Source: an uncultured Alphaproteobacteria bacterium (GTDB lineage: Bacteria; Pseudomonadota; Alphaproteobacteria; HIMB59; GCA-002718135). Taken from it: a stretch of DNA of 64,000 nt. Every line of letters begins with the position of its first letter. Position 1 is the stretch's first letter. This document shows, in pieces, positions 1 through 9,582 of this stretch. The notes under the pieces are model-generated. The model was not told the DNA's origin, did no database searches, and saw only the letters and a program-made list of their open reading frames with translations. The translations under genes were made by a program, and so were the position numbers. Location of the stretch: assembly GCA_902567855.1 (NCBI GenBank), contig CACFOQ010000004.1, positions 61,404-125,403 of the forward strand, written 5' to 3'.

Positions 1-73
1 AATCGTTTATTTTATTTGGTCTTAATTGGTTTTCAACCATTAATTCTCTAGCTTTTTGATAATTAAAATTCAT
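1..73 (-). CDS. N-terminal fragment of protein-L-isoaspartate O-methyltransferase-like protein (runs off window start)
   Basis: Reverse-strand translation MNFNYQKARELMVENQLRPNKIND from ATG at 73 resembles the N-terminus of alphaproteobacterial Pcm-like proteins; truncated by window edge. Confidence 0.5.
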   Translation of the reverse strand, partial: MNFNYQKARELMVENQLRPNKIND

Positions 74-214
74 TTTTTTTTTGGAAAATTAAAGTTATTC
101 TTATAATATTATTTTTTTCATATTTAAACATCAAAACTCTTAATTTGTTTTTTATATGGTTTTAGGTGTTTCATTGACTTAATGTAATTTAATCATTATT
201 TGTCCATCAAATTA

Positions 215-288
215 GGCTCGGTGGCAGAGTGGTTATGTAGGGGCCTGCAAAGCCTTGCACAGCGGTTCGATTCCGCTCCGAGCCTCCA
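215..288 (+). tRNA. tRNA-Cys(GCA)
   Basis: GGCTCGG...TGCAA anticodon loop...CCGAGCC TCCA; cloverleaf arms and GGTTCGATTCC T-arm visible. Confidence 0.93.
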
Positions 289-336
289 TATTTATCTTGT
301 TTTTTGTTATTTTTTTTATTATCAGAACAATTGTGT

Positions 337-411
337 TCCTCGGTAGCTCAGTGGTAGAGCAATCGGCTGTTAACCGATCGGTCGCTGGTTCGAGCCCGGC
401 CCGGGGAGCCA
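337..411 (+). tRNA. tRNA-Asn(GTT)
   Basis: TCCTCGG TAGCTCAGTGGTAGAGC ... CTGTTAA ... GGTTCGAGCCC ... CCGGGGA GCCA. Confidence 0.93.
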
Positions 412-418
412 ATTATTT

Positions 419-1723
419 TTAAGATTTTACTTCAACTAATTCATTAAATCTTGTTGTGTAACAAGGAGATACATTCTCTCTTTTCATTGTCCATATTTTT
501 TCAATACCTTCTGAAGCAATTTTTAATGTTGCACTACCGTATCTATTATTCATTTTATCTATAACCTCCATCATACTATCAGATATTTCTCTATCATAAT
601 CCAAAAGACCTTTTGTTAAATTATGTCTAGTAAGACCATAAAGTATGACTCCTGCTTTTTTATAACGATAACCTGGTCGGTATATTTTTCTAACTCCTTC
701 AAGAGCTCTTTTGACTATATTAATACTATTATTGGTCGGAAATGGTAGTTGCAGTTTGATTGAATTTGAATACTGTTTTTCTCTTTTATTAAAGTGATTG
801 GTTAAAACAAAAACACTCATTGATTCAGCTACTAAGCCCTCCCCTCGTATTTTTTCAGATACTCTTGATCCATACGTTGAAACTGACTCTTCTAAATCAA
901 ATAATTTTTCTATTGGTTTACTAAAAGATCTTGATACACAGCAGCTTTTCTTATCACTTGGGGTCAAATCAAGATCTAAACATGATACACCATTTAACTC
1001 TAAATAAGTTTTTTCTCCAACTACTCCCATATTTTTTCTAACCCAACTTCTATCCATTTGAGAAAAACAATATGCATCATCAATATTATTTTTTCTTAGA
1101 AATAATGATAATCGTCTTCCTATACCCCATACATCTCCTATTGGGGTTAATTTGAGACCATTTTTTATTTCAATTAAATTTTTTAATATACATACACCTT
1201 TATAGTGTGCATGTTCTTTTGCTAAATTATTCGCTATTTTTGAAAGTGTTTTAGTTGAGCCTACTCCTATACTCACAGGAACACCTACCCATTTTTTTAT
1301 TGTTTTTCTTATATGTTGACAATAAGTATTTAGTTCATAATTTTCAAAACCATTTAAAGATAAAAAAGCTTCATCAATTGAATATATTTCAATATCCGAT
1401 GAGAAACTTGATAATGTTTCCATAACTCTTTGTGAAATATCACCATATAATGAATAATTTGATGAAAAAACTCTAACATTATTTTTTTCAATAATTTTTT
1501 TTGCTTTAAAATATGGTTCACCCATTTTTATTCCTAATTTTTTTGCCTCCTTTGATCTAGCAATTATACAACCATCATTATTTGAAAGTACAACAATAGC
1601 TTGACCTATAAGTTTTGGATTAAATATTCTTTCACAAGAAGCATAAAAATTATTGCAATCTATTAGCGCTATGGATTGATTAAGTGAGAGATGATTTTTA
1701 TTTAGTTGTTTTGTGTATAACAT
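419..1723 (-). CDS. umuC: Y-family DNA polymerase V catalytic subunit UmuC
   Basis: ALIDCNNFYASCERIFNP and YSIDEAFL polymerase motifs; adjacent to umuD. Confidence 0.93.
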   Translation of the reverse strand: MLYTKQLNKNHLSLNQSIALIDCNNFYASCERIFNPKLIGQAIVVLSNNDGCIIARSKEAKKLGIKMGEPYFKAKKIIEKNNVRVFSSNYSLYGDISQRVMETLSSFSSDIEIYSIDEAFLSLNGFENYELNTYCQHIRKTIKKWVGVPVSIGVGSTKTLSKIANNLAKEHAHYKGVCILKNLIEIKNGLKLTPIGDVWGIGRRLSLFLRKNNIDDAYCFSQMDRSWVRKNMGVVGEKTYLELNGVSCLDLDLTPSDKKSCCVSRSFSKPIEKLFDLEESVSTYGSRVSEKIRGEGLVAESMSVFVLTNHFNKREKQYSNSIKLQLPFPTNNSINIVKRALEGVRKIYRPGYRYKKAGVILYGLTRHNLTKGLLDYDREISDSMMEVIDKMNNRYGSATLKIASEGIEKIWTMKRENVSPCYTTRFNELVEVKS

Positions 1724-2138
1724 ACGTTACTACTCCCCATATAAAACATTCCATTTCTTCCTTAACCTGAATACTCGGATATTCACTATTGGCTGAAATT
1801 AGAAATAAAGACTGGTCTTTTTTCTTTAATTTTTTAACTGTCAAATCACCAAAAATAGAAGCAATAACAATATTATCATTACGCGGATTAATACTTCTGT
1901 CTACTATGAGCAGATCACCTGATGATATACCTGCATCAACCATAGAAGGTCCGCTAGCTTTAACAATATATGTTGCGGTAGGACGTTTTACTAAATATTC
2001 ATTAAGATCAAGTTTGGTTTCCATATAGTCAGTTGCAGGAGAAGGAAATCCAGCTGATACTGAGTCGAGAAAAAATGGCGCTATTCTCTTTTTTCCTGAT
2101 TCAGTTTTAAATATTAAAATATCTTCTTTCTTATACAT
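1698..2138 (-). CDS. umuD: UmuD, LexA-like S24 autoprotease subunit of Pol V
   Basis: AG-F cleavage context (SAGFPSP), catalytic Ser in ASGPSMVDAGI, Lys in DLTVKKL; overlaps umuC. Confidence 0.92.
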   Translation of the reverse strand: MYKKEDILIFKTESGKKRIAPFFLDSVSAGFPSPATDYMETKLDLNEYLVKRPTATYIVKASGPSMVDAGISSGDLLIVDRSINPRNDNIVIASIFGDLTVKKLKKKDQSLFLISANSEYPSIQVKEEMECFIWGVVTYVIHKTTK

Positions 2139-2200
2139 AATATTAAAAAAATATTTTAAAATATTGATAAATAATAATTATATTAAATTTTTTCATATTT

Positions 2201-2215
2201 GTTCTACTTTTGTTC
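2201..2215 (-). promoter_or_regulatory. Alphaproteobacterial-type LexA (SOS) box upstream of umuD
   Basis: GTTC-TACTTTT-GTTC, an exact GTTC-N7-GTTC direct repeat about 62 bp upstream of the umuD start. Confidence 0.8.
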
Positions 2216-2277
2216 TAATTTATGCAGAATAATAAAAAAGTCAATATAATTTTTTCAAATTCCTGTTAAAAAAAAAT

Positions 2278-2979
2278 ATGAGTAAATTATTTGAAGAAAA
2301 TGCATATCTTAGAGAGTTTAAGGCAAAAATAATAAGTATAAATAGAGAAGAAAAAACAATTGAACTAGATAATACAGCTTTTTATGCAAGAAGTGGTGGT
2401 CAGCCAGGGGATATAGGAGAAATTATAGCAGAAAATCAAAATATAGAAGTTAAAGATACAATTAAAAAAGATAATAAAATAATTAATATCATTAATGAGG
2501 CAGAAAATTTAGATAAGGGTATTGAAATAATAGGAAAAATTGATTGGGAAAAACGATACAAACATATGAAAATGCACAGCGCATTACATTTAATGTGTTC
2601 AGTTATACCTTTAGGAGTAACAGGAGGTCAAATAGGATATGAAAAAAGTAGATTAGATTTTAATGATCCAGATAAAGAAATAAATAAAGAAGAAATAGAA
2701 GAAAAAATAAATTCACTTGTAAAAAATGATTATGAGATAACAAGTAAAATAATTGATAGTAAAATATTAGACGAACAACCTGAATTAGTAAGAACTATGT
2801 CAGTAAAGCCACCTCAAATTGATGGTAAAATTAGATTGATAAAAATTGGTAATGTGGATTTACAACCTTGTGGAGGTACACATGTTAAATCAACAGCAGA
2901 AATTGGTTCAATCAAAATAGGTAAAATTGAAAATAAAGGTCGTATGAATAGAAGAGTTAATATTTTACTTAATGATTAA
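2278..2979 (+). CDS. AlaX-type alanyl-tRNA editing protein
   Basis: HSALHLM and CGGTH zinc-binding motifs of the AlaRS editing domain, stand-alone 233 aa. Confidence 0.85.
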   Translation: MSKLFEENAYLREFKAKIISINREEKTIELDNTAFYARSGGQPGDIGEIIAENQNIEVKDTIKKDNKIINIINEAENLDKGIEIIGKIDWEKRYKHMKMHSALHLMCSVIPLGVTGGQIGYEKSRLDFNDPDKEINKEEIEEKINSLVKNDYEITSKIIDSKILDEQPELVRTMSVKPPQIDGKIRLIKIGNVDLQPCGGTHVKSTAEIGSIKIGKIENKGRMNRRVNILLND

Positions 2980-3712
2980 GTATTTGGCTTAAAAATAATT
3001 TTGTTCTATCACTCTCTGGATTATTAAAAAATTTATCTGGAGGAGCTTCTTCTACAATTCTCCCTTCATCCATAAATACCATTCTATTAGCAACAGTTTT
3101 TGCAAAACCCATTTCATGAGTTACAACAATCATTGTCATTCCACCTTCTGCTAAATCAACCATGACATCTAAAACTTCTTTAATCATTTCAGGATCAAGA
3201 GCAGAGGTTGGTTCATCAAAGAGCATAATATTAGGATTCATGGCTAAAGATCTAGCAATTGCTACTCTTTGCTGTTGACCACCTGAAAGTTGTCCAGGAA
3301 ATTTATTAGCTTGTTCAGGAATTTTTACAATTTCTAATTGTTTCATTGCAAGTTCTTCAGCTTCAGATTTTGGCATTTTTTTGACCCATATAGGTGCTAG
3401 AGTAATATTTTCTTTAACAGACAAATGAGGAAATAAATTAAATTGTTGAAAAACCATTCCAACTTCTTTTCTAACGCTATCAATATTTTTTAAATTTCCT
3501 GTTAACTCAATACCATCAACTACTATTTTTCCTTCTTGATGTTCTTCAAGTCTATTAATGCATCTAATCATAGTTGATTTACCTGATCCAGAAGGGCCAC
3601 AAACTACAATACGTTCCTTTTTTTTAACTTCTAAATTAACGTCTTGTAATACGTGAAAATCACCGAACCATTTGTTAACATTTTGTAATGATATAATTGA
3701 ACTTTCTGACAT
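2969..3712 (-). CDS. aapP: General L-amino acid ABC transporter ATP-binding protein
   Basis: Walker [25 protein letters not shown], polar amino-acid ABC ATPase signature; operon context. Confidence 0.92.
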   Translation of the reverse strand: MSESSIISLQNVNKWFGDFHVLQDVNLEVKKKERIVVCGPSGSGKSTMIRCINRLEEHQEGKIVVDGIELTGNLKNIDSVRKEVGMVFQQFNLFPHLSVKENITLAPIWVKKMPKSEAEELAMKQLEIVKIPEQANKFPGQLSGGQQQRVAIARSLAMNPNIMLFDEPTSALDPEMIKEVLDVMVDLAEGGMTMIVVTHEMGFAKTVANRMVFMDEGRIVEEAPPDKFFNNPESDRTKLFLSQILNH

Positions 3713-3714
3713 AA

Positions 3715-4854
3715 TTAATCTGCTCCCATGTTAATACCTGTTTTAAGCTTTTTTTCCAAATATAAACTGTATCTTGACATAGAAAAAGTAAATATAATGA
3801 ATACTACTGCTACAAATACATATACCTCTATTGATAAACCCATCCAAGTTTGTGCTGCTAAAACAGCTCTGCCAATACCTAAAAGATCTAACTGCCCTAC
3901 TATTAATACTAAAGTTGTATCTTTAAATAATCCAATTGAAGTATTAACTATAGAAGGAATTGTAATTCTTATTGCTTGAGGTAAAATAATTTTTCTATTC
4001 ATTTGCCAATATGACAAACCTACTGATTGAGCTGCCTCATACTGACCTTGAGGTATTGCTTGAAGTCCTCCACGAATAACTTCAGCCATATATGCACCTT
4101 GGAATAAGGTAACAGCTATCAAACACCTTACTAATCCATCTAAAGTTATGCCCTCAGGCAAAAAAAGAGGTAGCATTACCATTCCAAAGAAAAGTAAAGT
4201 AATTAGAGGAACTCCTCTGATAAATTCTATAAATAAGGTACATACCATACTTATAACAGGTAAATTAGATCTACGACCAAGTGCTAAAACTATACCTAAT
4301 GGAAAAGCAAGAGCTATACCAGTAAAGCCTAAAACAAGAGTGACAAGTAAACCTCCCCAATCTTTAGTAGAAACGTGAGCTAAACCAAAACCACCAGCAA
4401 GAAGGAAATATGCAATTATAGGAAAGATAAGTGTAAAATATAAGAAATATTTTCTTAGTGGAAATTTTTCAATCAATAAAGGTGCAACTGCGATGACTAA
4501 TAAGGAGTAAACAATATTAACTCTCCACACTTCCTCAACAGGATAAAAACCATAAATAAATTGATAGAATCTAACAAAAATTATTGCCCAACACGCTCCT
4601 CCTATTTCAGGATCCATTACTCTAGTACAAAAAGTTCTGTCAATTATTTGTTGTCCTAAATAATTATGAGTGAAATCAGCAGCAAAAATAGACCAATTTA
4701 AAAAAGGAACTAGGATTTGATATAAAAGATAAATTACAAGAATAGTTAAGATGGAATTAAACCAGCTAGAAAACAAATTTAATCTTATCCATCCAAGCAA
4801 GCCTGTAGTTGCAATTGGTGGAGTTCTTGATTGTTGAAAGTTTTCTGATGACAT
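3715..4854 (-). CDS. aapM: General L-amino acid ABC transporter permease AapM
   Basis: HisM/GlnP-type permease with EAAxxxG loop ([13 protein letters not shown]); operon. Confidence 0.9.
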   Translation of the reverse strand: MSSENFQQSRTPPIATTGLLGWIRLNLFSSWFNSILTILVIYLLYQILVPFLNWSIFAADFTHNYLGQQIIDRTFCTRVMDPEIGGACWAIIFVRFYQFIYGFYPVEEVWRVNIVYSLLVIAVAPLLIEKFPLRKYFLYFTLIFPIIAYFLLAGGFGLAHVSTKDWGGLLVTLVLGFTGIALAFPLGIVLALGRRSNLPVISMVCTLFIEFIRGVPLITLLFFGMVMLPLFLPEGITLDGLVRCLIAVTLFQGAYMAEVIRGGLQAIPQGQYEAAQSVGLSYWQMNRKIILPQAIRITIPSIVNTSIGLFKDTTLVLIVGQLDLLGIGRAVLAAQTWMGLSIEVYVFVAVVFIIFTFSMSRYSLYLEKKLKTGINMGAD

Positions 4855-6053
4855 TATTTTTCCTTAAATTGAATACTTCTATTGTATATGTTCATAAAAA
4901 ATGAAATTATTAAACTTATACATAAATAAGTAGCCATAGTAATAACCATACATTCTATAGCTTGACCTGTTTGATTTAAGCTTATTCCTCCAAATCCATG
5001 AACTAAATCAGCATATCCAACAGCTATGCCTAATGAAGAATTTTTTGTTAGATTTAAATATTGACTAGTTAATGGAGGAATAATTACTCTTAAAGCTTGA
5101 GGAATAATTATTAATCTCATAATCCATGTTGGTTTTAGGCCTAAAGCAGCTGAAGCTTCTCTTTGTCCTTTAGTAACAGATAAAATACCTGATCTAACAG
5201 TTTCAGATATAAAAGCTCCTGTATAAATACTTAATGCAAGAAACATTGCAATAAATTCAGGTCTAATAACCATGCCTCCTTTAAAATTAAAACCTTTTAA
5301 AACGGGATATTCAAAAGTCATAGGTGACCCAAGTAAGAAAAAAATAATTAATGGTAATAGGATAATTAATCCAAGAGAAGTCCATAATACAGGATATCTT
5401 TGACCAGTTCGTTCTTGTCTTTTTTTAGCCCATTTAGATATCCAAATACTAGCAATAATACCAACTATAAAAACAAAGAAAACAATTGAAAAACCAGATT
5501 CATATATAGGTCTAGGGCTGTATAATCCTCTGTTTGTAATAAAAAAACCATTAACAAGTTCTATTGCCTGCTTAATTCTAGGCATTAATAATAAAATGCT
5601 ATACCAAAGAATAATTTGAAGTATCAAAGGAACATTTCTACAAAACTCTACATACACATAAGCAGTTCTACTAAGAAGCCAATTGTTGGAAAGCCTAATT
5701 ATACCAACTATAAAACCTAAAAATGTAGCAGCAATACAGCCAGTAAAAGATACTAACAAAGTATTTAAAACACCTACGTAATAAACTTTAAGGTGTGTAT
5801 CTGTTGATTTAAAATCAAGGAAAGGAGAAAAACTTATATCAAAACCTGCAGGATTATTTAAAAAACTCCATCCTGTAGCTATATTTCTTTTTTCTAAATT
5901 ATATGCAGTTGTAATAGTTAAATAATAAATTCCTAAAGCAAATAAACCAACTACAAGAACTTGATAAAATAAAGATCTAAATTTTTGATCAGAAAAGAAA
6001 TTAAAATTTGATCTCATATTTTCCTTATAAAAAAAAATGGGGGGTTTGAACAC
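4854..6053 (-). CDS. aapQ: General L-amino acid ABC transporter permease AapQ
   Basis: Permease with EASAALGLKP loop; operon position between aapJ and aapM. Confidence 0.9.
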   Translation of the reverse strand: MFKPPIFFYKENMRSNFNFFSDQKFRSLFYQVLVVGLFALGIYYLTITTAYNLEKRNIATGWSFLNNPAGFDISFSPFLDFKSTDTHLKVYYVGVLNTLLVSFTGCIAATFLGFIVGIIRLSNNWLLSRTAYVYVEFCRNVPLILQIILWYSILLLMPRIKQAIELVNGFFITNRGLYSPRPIYESGFSIVFFVFIVGIIASIWISKWAKKRQERTGQRYPVLWTSLGLIILLPLIIFFLLGSPMTFEYPVLKGFNFKGGMVIRPEFIAMFLALSIYTGAFISETVRSGILSVTKGQREASAALGLKPTWIMRLIIIPQALRVIIPPLTSQYLNLTKNSSLGIAVGYADLVHGFGGISLNQTGQAIECMVITMATYLCISLIISFFMNIYNRSIQFKEK

Positions 6054-6060
6054 CCCCCAA
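6027..6060 (-). terminator. Hairpin with U-tract between aapJ and aapQ (attenuating terminator)
   Basis: TGGGGGGT-loop-ACCCCCCA perfect 8-bp stem (6038-6045 / 6052-6059) followed on the minus strand by a T run. Confidence 0.85.
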
Positions 6061-6082
6061 GTTTAAAAAATTGTTAATCGAT

Positions 6083-7087
6083 CTATCTGAAAGGAGGTGC
6101 GTATAAAATACCACCATCAGTCCATAATGCATTTAGACCTCTACCAATAGCTAGAGGTGTATCAGGACCAACATTTCTTTCATATGACTCAGAATAGTTA
6201 CCAATTTGTTTAATGATATTATAAGCAAAGTCATTGCTTAATTCTAACATTTCACCATAACCTCCTTCAACACCAAGAATTCTTAGTACTTCAGGAATAT
6301 TAGAGTTCATATTATCATCGACATTAGCTTGAGTTAAGCCAAACTCTTCTGCGATAATCATAGTGTTTAAAGACCAACGAACAACGTCACCCCACTGATG
6401 ATCACCATGTCTAACTAATGGACCAAGTGGCTCTTTAGAAATAATTTCTGGAAGAACTACCCATTTATTAGGATTATCAGATTGAGCTCTTGTTGAAGAA
6501 AGACCAGATGCATCAGTAGTGAATACATCACATCTGCCTGCAAATAAGTTTTCTCTAGCTTCGTCGTTAGTTTCAATTGGAAGTGCTTCGTAGCCAATAT
6601 TATTAGCTCTAAAGAAATCCGCTAAGTTCAACTCAGTAGTAGTACCAGTTTGAATACAAACAGTAGCACCATCTAATTCAGTAGCACTAGATACACCTAG
6701 TGAAGTTGGAACCATAAAACCTTGTCCATCATAAAAGTTAACACCTACAAACTCAAAACCAAGATTAACATCACGGCTTAAAGTCCAAGTAGTATTTCTT
6801 GCTAGCATATCAATTTCACCAGACGCTAATGTTGGGAAACGAGATTTACCAGTTGTAGTTGTAAATTCAACTTTTGAAGAATCTCCAAAAACTGCTGCAG
6901 CAACTGCACGACACATGTCAACATCTAGACCAGTCCAGTTCCCGCTATCATCAGGAGCTGCGAAACCAGCTAAACCAGTAGTTACACCACATTTTAGAAA
7001 TCCTCTATTTTTAACATCGTCAAGAGTTCCAGCATTTGCTGATAGAGCAAAAACAGAAACTGCAACGATTGATAATAATTTTTTCAT
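6083..7087 (-). CDS. aapJ: General L-amino acid ABC transporter substrate-binding protein
   Basis: Signal peptide; TLDDVKNRGFLKCGV...GLDVDMCRAVAAAVFGD. Confidence 0.92.
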   Translation of the reverse strand: MKKLLSIVAVSVFALSANAGTLDDVKNRGFLKCGVTTGLAGFAAPDDSGNWTGLDVDMCRAVAAAVFGDSSKVEFTTTTGKSRFPTLASGEIDMLARNTTWTLSRDVNLGFEFVGVNFYDGQGFMVPTSLGVSSATELDGATVCIQTGTTTELNLADFFRANNIGYEALPIETNDEARENLFAGRCDVFTTDASGLSSTRAQSDNPNKWVVLPEIISKEPLGPLVRHGDHQWGDVVRWSLNTMIIAEEFGLTQANVDDNMNSNIPEVLRILGVEGGYGEMLELSNDFAYNIIKQIGNYSESYERNVGPDTPLAIGRGLNALWTDGGILYAPPFR

Positions 7088-7122
7088 ATTATTTCCTCTC
7101 TTTAAAAATTATTAAGGATCCT

Positions 7123-7140
7123 TTTGTCAAATTTGACAAA
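7123..7140. promoter_or_regulatory. 18-bp perfect palindrome upstream of aapJ (candidate operator)
   Basis: TTTGTCAAATTTGACAAA is self-reverse-complementary; 36 bp upstream of aapJ start. Confidence 0.5.
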
Positions 7141-7252
7141 GATTTGTATCCAATAACAAATTTATAGGATATTCGAAATACTTAATTTATTAGAAACAAA
7201 AATGAAAAATGTAGTAATAAAAAGTTTATATAACCACTATATATAGTAGTTT

Positions 7253-8413
7253 ATGAAAATAAAGACAAAATTAACAAAATTAGGAAGAGATCCAAAAAAG
7301 CAAAAAGGGTTTGTTAATCCAGGGATATATAAAGGTTCAACTATGATCTTTAATAGTTTTAAAGATTATCTGAATGACATAAAAAATGATGATGATAGAA
7401 AAACTTTATATGGAATTAATAAAAACCCTTTTTACGAACAATTAGAAGAAGTAATAACAAAACTTTATAAAGCTAAAGATACAGTAATTGCTCCATCAGG
7501 TTTAGCTGCTTTAATTATACCTTTTTTTACTTTTTTAAAAAAAAATGATGAAGTTTTAATTATAGATACAGTTTACAGTCCAACAAGAACTTTTTGTAAT
7601 AATATTTTAAAAAATTATGGAGTAAAAATTAAATATTTTCATCCTATTAATAATATAAATAATTTTGAAAAACTAATTAATAAAAAAACTAAATTAATTT
7701 ATCTTGAGTCTCCTGGCACAGCTACTTTTGAGATTGTCGATATTCCGTTTATAACAAAAATAGCCAAAAGAAAAAAAATACCAACAGTTTTAGATAATAC
7801 TTGGGCGTCACCTTTATACTGTGATCCGATCAGACTTGGTATTAATGTAATAATTGATGCAGGTACAAAATATATTAATGGTCATTCTGACGTACTAATA
7901 GGATTTGTTACTAGTGATAAAAAATATGCAAAAGAAATCAGAATTACTACCAAAACTCTTGGTCTATGCCCAGGGTCAGAGGAAGTTTATTTAGCCTTAA
8001 GAGGTATTCCAACTTTAAATCTTAGAATGAAAGAAATTGAAAAAAATGCTCTTAAAATGGCTAAAATATTAAAGACACACAAACTTGTTAGTGAAGTATA
8101 TCATCCTGCACTTCCTCATACTGAAAACCATAAAATATGGAAAAGAGATTTTAATGGAAGTACTGGATTATTTGCATTTACATTAAAGAAAAGATTTTCT
8201 AACAATTCAATTGAAAAGTTTTATAAACAATTAAGAATTTTTAAACTTGGTTATAGCTGGGGAGGTTTTGAAAGTTTAATTACATTTCCTCCATTAGATA
8301 AAAGAATTTACAAAGATAAACTTCCTGGTAATTTAATTAGAATATATTGTGGCTTAGAAGATAGTGATGATCAAATCAAAGATGTTACTAATGCATTAAA
8401 AATTCTTAAATAA
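7253..8413 (+). CDS. metC: PLP-dependent Cys/Met metabolism enzyme (cystathionine beta-lyase-like)
   Basis: Cys/Met metabolism PLP fold: GTKYINGHSDVLIGFV, VLDNTWASPLY; WGGFESL near the C-terminus. Confidence 0.8.
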   Translation: MKIKTKLTKLGRDPKKQKGFVNPGIYKGSTMIFNSFKDYLNDIKNDDDRKTLYGINKNPFYEQLEEVITKLYKAKDTVIAPSGLAALIIPFFTFLKKNDEVLIIDTVYSPTRTFCNNILKNYGVKIKYFHPINNINNFEKLINKKTKLIYLESPGTATFEIVDIPFITKIAKRKKIPTVLDNTWASPLYCDPIRLGINVIIDAGTKYINGHSDVLIGFVTSDKKYAKEIRITTKTLGLCPGSEEVYLALRGIPTLNLRMKEIEKNALKMAKILKTHKLVSEVYHPALPHTENHKIWKRDFNGSTGLFAFTLKKRFSNNSIEKFYKQLRIFKLGYSWGGFESLITFPPLDKRIYKDKLPGNLIRIYCGLEDSDDQIKDVTNALKILK

Positions 8414-8415
8414 AA

Positions 8416-9150
8416 ATGGATATAGCTTTCTATTTGTATGCTTCCATTGGCGTAATTATTTTTGGCATTGCAAAAGGTGGTTTTGCTGGACCAGCTTCAA
8501 TACTAGCAGTACCTATAATGGCATTAGCTATGAATCCTGCAGTAGCAGCAGGCATATTATTACCAGTATTATTGATAATGGACTTTATAGCTATTTATTT
8601 TTATTGGAAAAAATGGGACATAAGACTAGCTAAAATTATTTTACCTCCGGCAATTATGGGGATAATAATTGGAGGATTAACATTTCAATTTATCAATGCA
8701 AATAATATAAAAGTTTTAATAGGAACAATATGTATATTATTTTTATTTTTAACTTTTTTTAAAAAAAGTAATTTTTTTTTTAAACCAACTAGAAATAAGG
8801 GCAGATTTTGGTCTATTATAAGTGGTTATACAAGTTGTATCATTCATGCAGGAGGTCAACCGATAAGTTTCTATTTATTACCTTTAAAATTAGATAAAAC
8901 TACATATGTTGGAACAGCAACTTTAGTTTTTTTATTCATTAATTTTTTTAAATTAATACCTTATCATTTTTTAGATTTATTAATTTTTTCAAATTTGAAA
9001 ATTTCATTAATATTATCTCCACTGGCTCCTATTAGTATTTACTTTGGATATTTTCTTCATAAAAAATTCAATGACAAAATTTTTTATCTTTTAATATATA
9101 TTTTGTTAGGAGTAAGTGGTGTAAAATTAATTTATGATGGACTGTTTTAA
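8416..9150 (+). CDS. TauE/SafE family sulfite exporter-like membrane protein
   Basis: Polytopic protein with FGIAKGGFAGPAS N-terminus typical of TauE/SafE. Confidence 0.8.
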   Translation: MDIAFYLYASIGVIIFGIAKGGFAGPASILAVPIMALAMNPAVAAGILLPVLLIMDFIAIYFYWKKWDIRLAKIILPPAIMGIIIGGLTFQFINANNIKVLIGTICILFLFLTFFKKSNFFFKPTRNKGRFWSIISGYTSCIIHAGGQPISFYLLPLKLDKTTYVGTATLVFLFINFFKLIPYHFLDLLIFSNLKISLILSPLAPISIYFGYFLHKKFNDKIFYLLIYILLGVSGVKLIYDGLF

Positions 9151-9161
9151 AATAAAATTAT

Positions 9162-9581
9162 TTATTTAAAATCAGTATTATAGTTCGCTCTTTTAGATTT
9201 TCTTAAACCAAAGGGACCAGGTATAAACAATGTCATTGTTTCTTTGTTTAAATCAAGATCTACTCTATGCAAATGATCAGCTGATCTAAAACCAATATAT
9301 CCTGGTTTTCTCCAAAATTTACCTTTTGTAGTTGTTTCCCAATATCCACCTTTTAAAATAATTGTAATATATGGACACATATGATTATGCACTCCATCTC
9401 CATGATCATTATCTAACATTCTATGTATCAAAATATTAAAAGGAAACCATTTTGGCCGATGTCTAAATAATAAATAGTATCTTTCCATCCAAGGTTTTGC
9501 ATTTTTATAATCTGGATGAGATGGACCTCTATCTAATACAATTTTTTTTCTTCCTAATTTTTCCAAGAATTTTAAAAACAT
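9162..9581 (-). CDS. Small cupin-fold protein of unknown function
   Basis: HGDGVHNHMCPYITIILKGGYWE...H: cupin-like His pattern. Confidence 0.5.
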   Translation of the reverse strand: MFLKFLEKLGRKKIVLDRGPSHPDYKNAKPWMERYYLLFRHRPKWFPFNILIHRMLDNDHGDGVHNHMCPYITIILKGGYWETTTKGKFWRKPGYIGFRSADHLHRVDLDLNKETMTLFIPGPFGLRKSKRANYNTDFK

Positions 9582-9582
9582 T

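Noticed and set aside
215-411. Possible integrated element next to tRNA-Cys/tRNA-Asn
   Set aside because: No duplicated tRNA fragments or mobile genes seen in the flanks; the umuDC operon beside them has a normal SOS box.
798-1007. 69-aa ORF on + strand inside umuC
   Set aside because: Antisense to a well-supported gene; no recognisable motifs, likely a spurious frame.
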